From the NCBI GenBank assembly GCA_002305765.1, contig DBQU01000119.1, positions 1 to 5,620 on the forward strand: a stretch of 5,620 bases of DNA. The letters run 5' to 3'. This document shows, piece after piece, positions 1 through 4,572 of the stretch (position 1 is the stretch's first letter; every line of letters begins with the position of its first letter). A program made the position numbers and the translations under genes. Under the pieces are notes generated by a model. That model had not been told where the DNA came from. It ran no database searches and was given only the letters and a program-made list of their open reading frames with translations. This DNA comes from Deltaproteobacteria bacterium UBA1386 (lineage in GTDB: Bacteria; Desulfobacterota; Syntrophorhabdia; Syntrophorhabdales; Syntrophorhabdaceae).

Positions 1-24
1 TAGACCTTCCCGTAGTAGCGGGTA
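1..24. repeat. Left copy of a 24-base terminal inverted repeat (RHS core sequence)
   Basis: The first 24 bases are the exact reverse complement of the last 24 bases (5597-5620); the 25th base differs. Read on the minus strand this copy encodes Thr-Arg-Tyr-Tyr-Gly-Lys-Val and lies inside the RHS fragment. It contains a short CCCG/CGGG stem around a six-base loop. It may be a true repeated RHS segment or the point where an assembly graph branched. Confidence 0.9.
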
Positions 25-347
25 ACGAACCCCGTCGCCAGGTTCACCTTCCGCACCCTCGTCCCGTTGCCGTCGTAGGTGTACTGGATGTAGTCGGAGC
101 CGTTCCTCGTGATGAGGGTGGGCCTGTTGTCCGCATTCCAGGTGATGCCGAGGGTCACCCCGTTCGACACCTTCTGGGTCATGTTCCCGGCGAGGTCGTA
201 CTGGAGGGAGACGGCCCCCGCGGTGCGCACGGCGTGGGGCTGGTTGTTGTACGTGTAGGCGTAGGACCCCACGTCGGACTTGTAGGTGATGTTCCCGATG
301 CGGTCATAGGAGTAGGACCGGGTATAGGCGTTCTGGCCCGGAGCCAT
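1..347 (-). CDS. RHS/YD-repeat protein fragment, running off the left edge
   Basis: The minus strand is open from 425 down to base 1, and the first Met codon is at 347-345. The protein carries typical RHS core YD repeats: YSYDRIGNIT, then YKSDVGSYAYTYNN, YDLAGNM, ITWNADNRPTLI, YTYDGNGTRVRKV and, at the edge, TRYYGKV. RHS proteins are usually more than 1000 residues: large, secreted or surface-exposed beta-cage shells carrying variable C-terminal toxins used between competing bacteria. This piece begins in the middle of the repeat core. There is no Shine-Dalgarno before 347, and residues encoded between 348 and 425 do not look like RHS and end at a TGA (428-426). It is therefore most likely a 5'-truncated or displaced RHS fragment. 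Whether the C-terminal tip exists lies outside the window. Confidence 0.85.
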   Translation of the reverse strand, partial: MAPGQNAYTRSYSYDRIGNITYKSDVGSYAYTYNNQPHAVRTAGAVSLQYDLAGNMTQKVSNGVTLGITWNADNRPTLITRNGSDYIQYTYDGNGTRVRKVNLATGFVTRYYGKV

Positions 348-437
348 GGGTTCGGTCTGTACGGCTAACCCTTGGGTATGGGAGGATAGAATGTGAAGAT
401 TCGCGTTACTCCGCTTGAGAAACTGTCAGGTGGAGTC

Positions 438-467
438 TTGAACAAAAAGTGTGGTATCATCTATCTC
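438..467 (+). promoter_or_regulatory. Weak candidate promoter for the toxin-antitoxin pair
   Basis: A TTGAAC box (438-443) precedes a poor TATCTC -10 box (462-467) with an 18-base spacer. It sits about 65 bases upstream of the antitoxin start, a sensible distance. The -10 match is poor, so this is only a candidate. Confidence 0.2.
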
Positions 468-529
468 GATATGTTGGTAGAAAAGAATGAAGGGAGACCG
501 GTGTGGGTCCCAGGGAGGAGGTATCCATT

Positions 530-733
530 ATGACCACGGTAGACGCAACGTCCGAAGTATTCATGACGGCATTCCGGGCCCTGCCGAAGAAGGTCAGAGA
601 GGCGGTGGTCGACAAGATGCTCAGCGACAAGGAGTTCCGGGAAGACCTGATGGACATCGCAGTAATCGAGCAGCGTCGCAAAGAGCCGTCGCGGCCTTTG
701 GAGGAGTATCTGTCCAGGCGGAAGAAAGGCTGA
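530..733 (+). CDS. Antitoxin of a type II toxin-antitoxin pair (RelE/ParE-linked type)
   Basis: This is a 67-residue, highly charged, mostly helical protein. The ATG at 530 is preceded by a strong Shine-Dalgarno (GGAGGAGG, 514-521) at good spacing; an upstream in-frame GTG at 503 would place the start before that site and is rejected. The central block LPKKVREAVVDKML, then DKEFREDLMDIAVIEQR and the C-terminal PSRPLEEYLSR resemble small antitoxins usually found directly before RelE/ParE toxins. Such antitoxins bind and neutralise the toxin and often repress their own operon. No obvious ribbon-helix-helix or AbrB DNA-binding signature could be picked out by eye. The stop is two bases before the toxin ATG, the usual coupled layout. 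The reading frame is intact although the toxin is broken. The family call rests on layout and resemblance, not on a search. Confidence 0.72.
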   Translation: MTTVDATSEVFMTAFRALPKKVREAVVDKMLSDKEFREDLMDIAVIEQRRKEPSRPLEEYLSRRKKG

Positions 734-735
734 CG

Positions 736-913
736 ATGTACGCCGTCTATCTGAAGAGATCGGCAGAGAAGGAACTGGAGGGGTTACCTTCAAAGGTGCA
801 CGAGAAGATTGTTGAGGCGCTCCTTTCGTTAAGAGAGAATCCTTCTTGTCGATGACAAGAGAAACAAGATAGAGATTGTCGCTGTCGGTGACCGGAAGGA
901 TGTCTACCGCTGA
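736..913 (+). pseudogene. RelE/ParE-family toxin with an internal deletion and frame change
   Basis: The ATG at 736 follows the antitoxin stop by two bases and has an AAGG site in the antitoxin end. The first 36-37 residues are a normal RelE/ParE N-terminus: a short beta strand (MYAVYLKRSAEKEL) and a helical pair ending in LLSLRENP. The frame then stops at TGA 853-855 after only 39 residues. In another frame, from about 842 to the TGA at 911-913, the sequence encodes the family's last two strands (VDDKRNKIEIVAVGDRKDVYR). RelE/ParE toxins are normally about 85-95 residues. The missing part is the central strand block, typically around an RxGxYRV/ILY motif that holds much of the catalytic or binding surface, so roughly 70-80 bases were lost near 841-850. 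RelE toxins cut mRNA in the ribosome; this copy should be inactive. The final TGA overlaps an ATG at 913, which opens a 28-codon frame of no recognised function. Confidence 0.75.
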
Positions 914-980
914 TGATCAGGGGGAAGCACTTCAAGGAACAGCTCGGGTCCGACGAACTCCGGCGAGCCTACCTCGGACG

Positions 981-1100
981 GGCTTGGGGACATCCGTGAC
1001 GGACCTCGCCAGGCTCACCGGACTTACCCCGTCGGCGATAAGCTATGCGGTGGCAGGGGGCGGGAAGATCGCAGAAGAAAGGAACTTCCAGTTGGAATGA
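981..1100 (+). pseudogene. C-terminal tail of a REP-associated tyrosine transposase (Y1/IS200-like)
   Basis: The frame ending at TGA 1098-1100 encodes a helix-turn-helix region (VTDLARLTGLTPSAISYAV) followed by GGGKIAEERNFQLE. To my knowledge this arrangement (short helix-turn-helix, then a GEKIA-type segment ending in a hydrophobic Gln-Leu tail) closes many REP-associated tyrosine transposases. In intact proteins an N-terminal HUH nuclease domain with a catalytic Tyr nicks single-stranded DNA at palindromic REP elements. Nothing of that domain is visible upstream: the frame above about 981 is unrelated and abuts the broken toxin. A remnant of about 40 residues of a roughly 200-300 residue family cannot be active. 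It could instead be the end of another helix-turn-helix protein. Confidence 0.55.
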
Positions 1101-1128
1101 AATATCCAAGGAAGTCCGTGGTGGGCCC

Positions 1129-1159
1129 TGCATTTTAGAAGATAGACTTCTAATCTGCA
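1129..1159. repeat. Imperfect inverted repeat able to form a hairpin
   Basis: The arms are TGCA-TT-TTAGAAG and CTTCTAA-TC-TGCA around the five-base loop ATAGA. This gives a 7-bp perfect inner stem, a 2-base mismatch and a 4-bp outer stem. It begins 29 bases after the stop of the transposase remnant. It is not followed by a T-run, so it is a poor intrinsic terminator. REP-associated transposases act on such palindromes, so it could be an element end. Confidence 0.6.
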
Positions 1160-1364
1160 CGGTTACGTCATGAGAGGTGCCGAACCTATACCCCCCAAGG
1201 ACCTCCGGGACTTTCCCATTGTTGCCATACTCGTCCGCCCTGGCGTGGCAAATCGACACCAGTAGAGACACGGCGCCCCCCATCTTCCCGCAAAGGACAT
1301 GAAAGCGTGCAGGATCCCGGAGTTGCTGCTCCAAAACCTGATCCACGAGCACTTTCCTGATTCG

Positions 1365-1388
1365 CGACAGGATACTCGACAGGATACT
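1365..1388. repeat. Two tandem copies of a 12-base unit
   Basis: CGACAGGATACT occurs twice in direct succession (1365-1376 and 1377-1388), ending five bases before the -35 box of the Fic promoter. It may be simple slippage duplication, or a binding site upstream of the promoter. Confidence 0.6.
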
Positions 1389-1393
1389 GTTCC

Positions 1394-1421
1394 TTGACAC
1401 CGTTCCCGGGCCATGTATAAT
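1394..1421 (+). promoter_or_regulatory. Near-consensus sigma-70 promoter for the Fic gene
   Basis: A perfect TTGACA (1394-1399) and a perfect TATAAT (1416-1421) are separated by 16 bases. Transcription should start near 1428, giving a leader of about 27 bases before the Fic ATG at 1455. A fully consensus pair at the right distance from a start codon is unlikely by chance. Such strong promoters on toxin-like genes are usually held down by a repressor. Confidence 0.8.
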
Positions 1422-1432
1422 GTACGTACTTT
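1419..1432. promoter_or_regulatory. Palindrome over the Fic transcription start, possible operator
   Basis: GTACGTAC (1422-1429) is a perfect 8-base palindrome; with flanks (AA at 1419-1420, TT at 1431-1432) the symmetry extends to 12 of 14 positions. It overlaps the end of the -10 box and the expected +1, the classic position for a repressor site. No cognate regulator is encoded nearby. Confidence 0.4.
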
Positions 1433-1454
1433 CTGAATCACCGGATGGGAATGT

Positions 1455-2210
1455 ATGGCTAGGGACGCAAACGATACGATCAGCCATCTCGGGTTTGCCT
1501 ATGACCCCGACGACCTTGACATCAACCTCCCCGAACCCGATAAGGACCGGGCGGTCTTCAGGGTCCACAAGCTGTTCCCTGAGTTCGTGTGGGACACAAC
1601 CGCCCTGGAAGGCAACCCGTTCACGTTTCCCGAGGTGAAAACGTTGCTGGAAGGTGTCACCGTCGGGGGACACAGGATCGAAGACGAGGTTCAGGTCCTG
1701 AACCAGGCAAAAAGCTGGAAGCGACTCGTCGGAATGGTTAGGGACGGCACGTTTTCGGTGGACAGGGAGACATTCTGCACACTCAACGGCATCGTCGCCC
1801 GCGAAGAGGCCCTTGAATGGGGAACATTCCGTAAGTGCGAGGTCGGTATTGCGGGCACGGACTTCAGGCCACCCGTCCACCAGAAACTGGATTCTCTTTT
1901 CGAACGAGGGGCGGCAATCATCAACGGGATATCCAACGCAGTCGAACAGGGAATGGTCTTCTATTTGTTTGGTGCTCTCAACCAGTTCTTCTACGACGGC
2001 AACAAGCGCACATCGAGGCTCATGATGAACGGGGTGCTGTTAATGAACGGTTATGACGCCATCAGCGTACCGGCGCGGCGGAGAGTCGAGTACAACGAGA
2101 AGATGATACGTTTCTACGACACCCTTGAAGGAACGGAGATGATGTCATTCCTCCTCGACTGCTCAACATTCAGACCCTCGTCCCCGACCTCCACGCGCAG
2201 CCAGGACTAG
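1455..2210 (+). CDS. Fic-domain protein with N-terminal inhibitory motif and a Gln replacing the catalytic His
   Basis: This is a 251-residue Fic/DOC-fold protein. Fic enzymes transfer AMP (or another nucleotide or phosphate moiety) to hydroxyl side chains of target proteins in the cytoplasm. The Fic motif is at residues 177-188, QFFYDGNKRTSR, against the classical HxFx(D/E)GN(G/K)RxxR. The phosphate-binding GN, Asp181 and both Arg (185, 188) are kept, but the general-base His is Gln177. I recall related Fic proteins with the same QFF-DGNKRTSR form, so this may be a subfamily trait rather than damage. Residues 48-53 (TTALEG) match the (S/T)xxxE(G/N) inhibitory motif of class II Fic proteins, whose Glu blocks ATP binding, so no separate antitoxin is needed. 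The block MMNGVLLMNG and the AISVPA segment follow as in relatives. ATG 1455 has a weak GGGA site four bases upstream. The Pro/Ser/Thr-rich tail (237-251) is not recognisable and could reflect a late frame change. Confidence 0.9.
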   Translation: MARDANDTISHLGFAYDPDDLDINLPEPDKDRAVFRVHKLFPEFVWDTTALEGNPFTFPEVKTLLEGVTVGGHRIEDEVQVLNQAKSWKRLVGMVRDGTFSVDRETFCTLNGIVAREEALEWGTFRKCEVGIAGTDFRPPVHQKLDSLFERGAAIINGISNAVEQGMVFYLFGALNQFFYDGNKRTSRLMMNGVLLMNGYDAISVPARRRVEYNEKMIRFYDTLEGTEMMSFLLDCSTFRPSSPTSTRSQD

Positions 2211-2284
2211 GGAAGGCGTTTGGCTGGGATGGTGGGCACGAGGAACAAGTTCATCCATGACGGCACAACACGATCCAAATGCTC
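2211..2284. other. Convergent intergenic gap without a clear terminator
   Basis: The Fic gene and the minus-strand gene at 2285 end toward each other across 74 bases. Only a 5-base TTTGG/CCAAA pair could be found, with no GC-rich stem plus T-run. Termination may be factor-dependent. Confidence 0.4.
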
Positions 2285-2581
2285 CTACGTTTCGGCTTCT
2301 GGAGGGTTCTCAGGAAACCAACTAAAACCTTTTCCCGCTCTCACATTTTTCCACCATACAGTCTCCTCGCACTCCACAACATATAAGATGGGAGAATCTG
2401 ATCGGTCATTAAGAACCCATTCTTGAAGTTCAAACGTGATACTTTCCACGGCCTTACTCTCTGCCTCCACTGGATCCTTGGCAGTGACAATGCGGGTTGT
2501 AAAAAACCCCCATTTCCCTCCTCTGCCATCCATCTGCACGAGGAAATTCTCGCCTTTGACCATCACCCGGTATCGTTTCAT
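2285..2581 (-). CDS. Small conserved protein of unknown function
   Basis: This is a 98-residue protein with no signal peptide or membrane span, so probably cytoplasmic. The ATG (2581-2579) is preceded by an excellent AAGGAAGGG site (complement of 2589-2597) with seven-base spacing. The pattern MKRYRVMVKGENFLV, then GGKWGFFTTRIVTAKDPVEAE, then VLNDRSDSPILYV and a C-terminal aromatic GFSWF resembles a conserved family of roughly 90-100 residues that I recall as hypothetical in diverse bacteria. I know of no function. An alternating strand-helix-strand layout is plausible: strands at 2-18 and 25-32, a helix at 36-50, and a strand at 64-70. The gene lies last in the minus-strand series, 175 bases after the lipoprotein upstream. 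Confidence 0.8.
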   Translation of the reverse strand: MKRYRVMVKGENFLVQMDGRGGKWGFFTTRIVTAKDPVEAESKAVESITFELQEWVLNDRSDSPILYVVECEETVWWKNVRAGKGFSWFPENPPEAET

Positions 2582-2625
2582 GTCACAACCCTTCCTTTAA
2601 GGATCAGTCGCCACCCCCCTTGCCG

Positions 2626-2739
2626 ATGATTCAGAAGAAAGTAGACGAGGCATTCTATAAGGCATCCGTAGCGCCAAATGGGTCGATCATCTGCCAGACT
2701 CCGGAGCTACCGAGGGAGTCCCCCGCAACTGTTTCTTGA
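2626..2739 (+). other. Short plus-strand frame of 37 codons, doubtful
   Basis: ATG 2626 to TGA 2739 reads MIQKKVDEAFYKASVAPNG and then SIICQTPELPRESPATVS. The composition looks protein-like, and the second part faintly recalls the ICTTP-type turn of IPT/TIG domains. There is no Shine-Dalgarno and it lies between two minus-strand genes. It could be a fragment of a lost gene or chance. Confidence 0.15.
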
Positions 2740-2753
2740 CCTTTTTAGCTCCG
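2702..2753. repeat. Perfect 8-base inverted repeat with a 36-base spacer
   Basis: CGGAGCTA (2702-2709) and TAGCTCCG (2746-2753) are exact reverse complements. The right arm ends three bases past the stop of the minus-strand lipoprotein gene (2759-2757). On the minus strand this might form a long-loop hairpin after that gene, but no T-run follows, so a terminator role is uncertain. Confidence 0.4.
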
Positions 2754-2756
2754 CTC

Positions 2757-3371
2757 TTATTGAAACAATCCCCAACGACGTTTATGTTCCATGGTCTTGC
2801 GGAATACTACGGGCGGCACATCAACCGGATTGCCCTGCAGTATGAATGAGTCATTCATATCCAGCAAAGTGTCTTCGCCAAGAGAGGAATCAGGGTAATC
2901 AAAGAAGAGACAAAAACAATGGTTCTCCTTCAGGGAGATTCGCTCACCGATAGGCGAATGAGAACGGAGCGACGCCACATCGTCCTTCGTGCTGACGTTG
3001 GAGCAGGCAAGACTTTTTGCCCTCAGCAGGTTTCCATTGCCCAGCTTTACCATAACCCGAGACGGGTCAAAGGTTGCGTTACCCCGAACGTCTTTGAACT
3101 CCAACATAATCAGGAAGAACTGGCCATCGCGGCCTCTGAATAGGTCAAGCCATATTGTGACTCTATCGCTCTTCAGACCATCTATCTCAAGGATACCACC
3201 AACCTTTCGCTGCACCGTTTCCCAGCGCTGGTTACTGTTTTGAGTGTATGCTCTCATTCTCACAGTTGACTGCGAGGAAGAAACGCAGCCCAAGAGACCG
3301 CCGCACAAGAGATATGCGGTGGACAGGAAGAACAACATGACAGCCCTTAAGACACGAGGTGAATTAGTCAC
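2757..3371 (-). CDS. Uncharacterised lipoprotein, GTG start
   Basis: This is a 204-residue protein. It begins with GTG (3371-3369), preceded by an AAAAGGA site (complement of 3379-3385) seven bases away. An internal ATG at codon 12 also has an AGGG nearby, but it would remove the two Arg of the signal peptide n-region, so GTG is preferred. Residues 1-28 form a lipoprotein signal peptide with lipobox LLGC (Cys29), implying lipid anchoring after signal peptidase II cleavage. Residue 30 is Val and 31 is Ser, with no Asp at +2, so outer-membrane sorting is likely. The mature part is beta-rich, with a block from VTIWLDLF through FFLIMLEFKDV and FDPSRVMVKLGNG resembling immunoglobulin-like accessory domains. 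The C-terminus has PVDVPPVVFRK. No named family is recognised. The start lies 143 bases after the small membrane protein gene upstream. Confidence 0.82.
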   Translation of the reverse strand: MTNSPRVLRAVMLFFLSTAYLLCGGLLGCVSSSQSTVRMRAYTQNSNQRWETVQRKVGGILEIDGLKSDRVTIWLDLFRGRDGQFFLIMLEFKDVRGNATFDPSRVMVKLGNGNLLRAKSLACSNVSTKDDVASLRSHSPIGERISLKENHCFCLFFDYPDSSLGEDTLLDMNDSFILQGNPVDVPPVVFRKTMEHKRRWGLFQ

Positions 3372-3475
3372 TCTTAGTTCCTTTTGGAATTTTGGGGGCC
3401 CCTCACACCTTCACATTCTTTCTTCTATCAAAGTTTGAGCGAGCGATGGTGGTTGTAGGTTGTGTTGGAGACATG

Positions 3476-3502
3476 GTATTACTCTCCCCCCAAGAATGTC
3501 AA
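3476..3502 (-). promoter_or_regulatory. Candidate promoter for the GTG-start lipoprotein gene
   Basis: On the minus strand a perfect TTGACA (3502-3497) is followed after 15 bases by TAATAC (3481-3476). The -10 box is weak and the spacer short, so only the -35 box is compelling. Transcription would start near 3469, giving a leader of about 100 bases that includes the GGGGCCCC palindrome at 3395-3402. Confidence 0.3.
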
Positions 3503-3514
3503 TAACAGGCGCGC

Positions 3515-3697
3515 TTATGGAGTATGTAAAGATGGGGAGGGCGTTACCCACGAAACAGAGAAGGCCGAGACCATGCGGTCCGGAATACCTGCATCTCTAT
3601 TACGTTTCCTGTGCTCCCTCACTTCCGCCACGACCACAAACACACCCACCAGGATCATGGCAATTGAAACAACGATCTTTACCAGAGTCTCGAGCAT
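3515..3697 (-). CDS. Probable small single-span membrane protein
   Basis: Starting at ATG 3697-3695 the protein is 60 residues long. Residues 5-25 form one hydrophobic span (KIVVSIAMILVGVFVVV is its core), followed by a strongly basic stretch REHRKRNR. That charge pattern predicts the C-terminus in the cytoplasm. AGGGGA (complement of 3701-3706) lies three bases before this ATG, slightly close but usable. The frame is open further up to an ATG at 3778, but the extra 27 residues would put a polar, basic segment before the span and lack a better ribosome site. The last 18 residues are unremarkable. No family is recognised. It lies between two lipoprotein genes on the same strand, suggesting envelope context. 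A membrane-spanning frame can occur by chance, so it is not certain. Confidence 0.5.
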   Translation of the reverse strand: MLETLVKIVVSIAMILVGVFVVVAEVREHRKRNRDAGIPDRMVSAFSVSWVTPSPSLHTP

Positions 3698-3784
3698 TGG
3701 TCCCCTACCGATGAGCGCTTGCTTGTATGTCTGTCTGACCGAGATCCTCTTGAAACATCGATAACTGCGAGGTATCAAGCATCA

Positions 3785-3814
3785 ATTAGAGGGGTAGCAC
3801 ATTACAGGGGTAGC
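3785..3814. repeat. Paired 14-base direct repeat, 16-base period
   Basis: ATTAGAGGGGTAGC (3785-3798) and ATTACAGGGGTAGC (3801-3814) differ at one base and are two bases apart. They lie between the MalM-like gene and the small membrane protein gene, about 90-120 bases upstream of the latter's start. They could be a regulator site or a small duplication. Confidence 0.6.
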
Positions 3815-3861
3815 CACAGCATTTCAACATGTTAGGAGCATCACCGTATCTCCTGTTCGCC

Positions 3862-4566
3862 CTAGTCTTCTCCCTTTGTTATTCTTGCAGGCCTGTAGCT
3901 CTCCGCGATCACATCCATCTTGCCCACGGGGGAAGCTTTGACTGCGACAGGGGCGTTGCTCATGCCCATCGGTATCGTCGATATCACCGCAGCTCCCCCG
4001 GGAACAGGTACAACGCAAACGGTCGCCGGCACGGATATGTTGTATTGAGAGGTCGCAAGAGCAGACCCTTCCATGAACCGGTTCACTATCAGCAGGCGGC
4101 TCGCTTTGTTATCGAACCTGTCTTCGATGAAGAAGGTTGCCTGCAATCCTCTGAGCCCTGACATTTCACGCAATACGAACCTGTCACCCGGAAAAACAGT
4201 CACTCTTTGCAGATCGTTGTTCAGCTGCCAGACTTCAGGGTAGACGACCGCCGGGTCGTCCGAAGTTCCCGAAAGAAAGCTCGTTATCGTGACAGAGCAC
4301 CGGGAACATCCGTGGGGAAGAACGAATCCCTTCGCGAAATATCGCTTGCCCTCATATACAAGCACGTTGCTCTCCCCATCGAACCCAAAGTCCAGTCGAT
4401 TGCCCAGCGCGAGTTCAGTATAAGCCAATTCCTGAGGGGATAGCGCGACAGTCTGCTTCGATCCAAGAGACCTCAGACCGTTCTGTATCAACTCGGTGCC
4501 TGTCGTGCGGCAGCCCGCATCCAGAAGCAACACTGCCAAAACAAGGAACAGTAATGTCGTTCGCAT
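3862..4566 (-). CDS. MalM-like periplasmic lipoprotein
   Basis: This is a 234-residue exported protein. Residues 2-18 are a signal peptide ending in LLDAGC; Cys19 would be the lipid anchor, although Asp at -3 is unusual for a lipobox. Mature residues 60-85 (DFGFDGESNVLVYEGKRYF, then a hydrophobic strand ending LP) followed by VTITSFLSG, VVYPEVWQLNNDLQRV and later SRLLIVNRF recall the MalM family: a beta-rich periplasmic lipoprotein first seen in the E. coli maltose operon, of unclear role. There is no maltose gene here, so I would not infer sugar transport. Two Cys (87 and 90) form a CxxC that could be a disulphide. The ATG (4566-4564) is six bases after the previous gene's stop, and an AGGTGA site overlaps that stop, so translation is probably coupled. 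Similarity to MalM is by eye only. Confidence 0.8.
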   Translation of the reverse strand: MRTTLLFLVLAVLLLDAGCRTTGTELIQNGLRSLGSKQTVALSPQELAYTELALGNRLDFGFDGESNVLVYEGKRYFAKGFVLPHGCSRCSVTITSFLSGTSDDPAVVYPEVWQLNNDLQRVTVFPGDRFVLREMSGLRGLQATFFIEDRFDNKASRLLIVNRFMEGSALATSQYNISVPATVCVVPVPGGAAVISTIPMGMSNAPVAVKASPVGKMDVIAESYRPARITKGED

Positions 4567-4572
4567 CTATGG

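Larger units (their letters stand above)
1101..1393. other. Stretch without a convincing gene, upstream of the Fic promoter
   Basis: Apart from the hairpin at 1129-1159 and the tandem repeat at 1365-1388 I see no supported feature here. Plus-strand frames are short (for example ATG 1170 to TAG after about 31 codons) and none resembles a known family. A minus-strand frame is open across it, but it continues antisense through the Fic gene and lacks family features. It may be decayed coding sequence left by insertion and deletion events. Confidence 0.5.

Noticed and set aside
492..511. GGGAGACC/GGTCCC stem just before the antitoxin ribosome site
   Set aside because: The stem needs a two-base bulge and is short; there is no second conformation to suggest a riboswitch or thermosensor.
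461..793. Minus-strand frame across the toxin-antitoxin pair
   Set aside because: It is a shadow of the plus-strand antitoxin with no recognisable domain.
487..855. 122-codon plus-strand frame starting ahead of the antitoxin
   Set aside because: Its C-terminal 39 residues are the toxin start, but the first part overlaps the antitoxin in another frame and reads as low-complexity Gly/Arg sequence. The toxin start at 736 is the natural one.
969..1880. 303-codon minus-strand open frame
   Set aside because: It runs antisense through half of the clearly real Fic gene and through the transposase tail, has no family features, and its length is explained by GC-rich codons on the opposite strand.
3820..3861. 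AGGAG/CTCCT stem after the MalM-like gene as terminator
   Set aside because: Only five base pairs with a ten-base loop and no T-run on the minus strand.
3829..4161. Plus-strand frame at the end of the MalM-like gene
   Set aside because: It is antisense to a better supported gene, rich in His and Arg as expected for a shadow frame.
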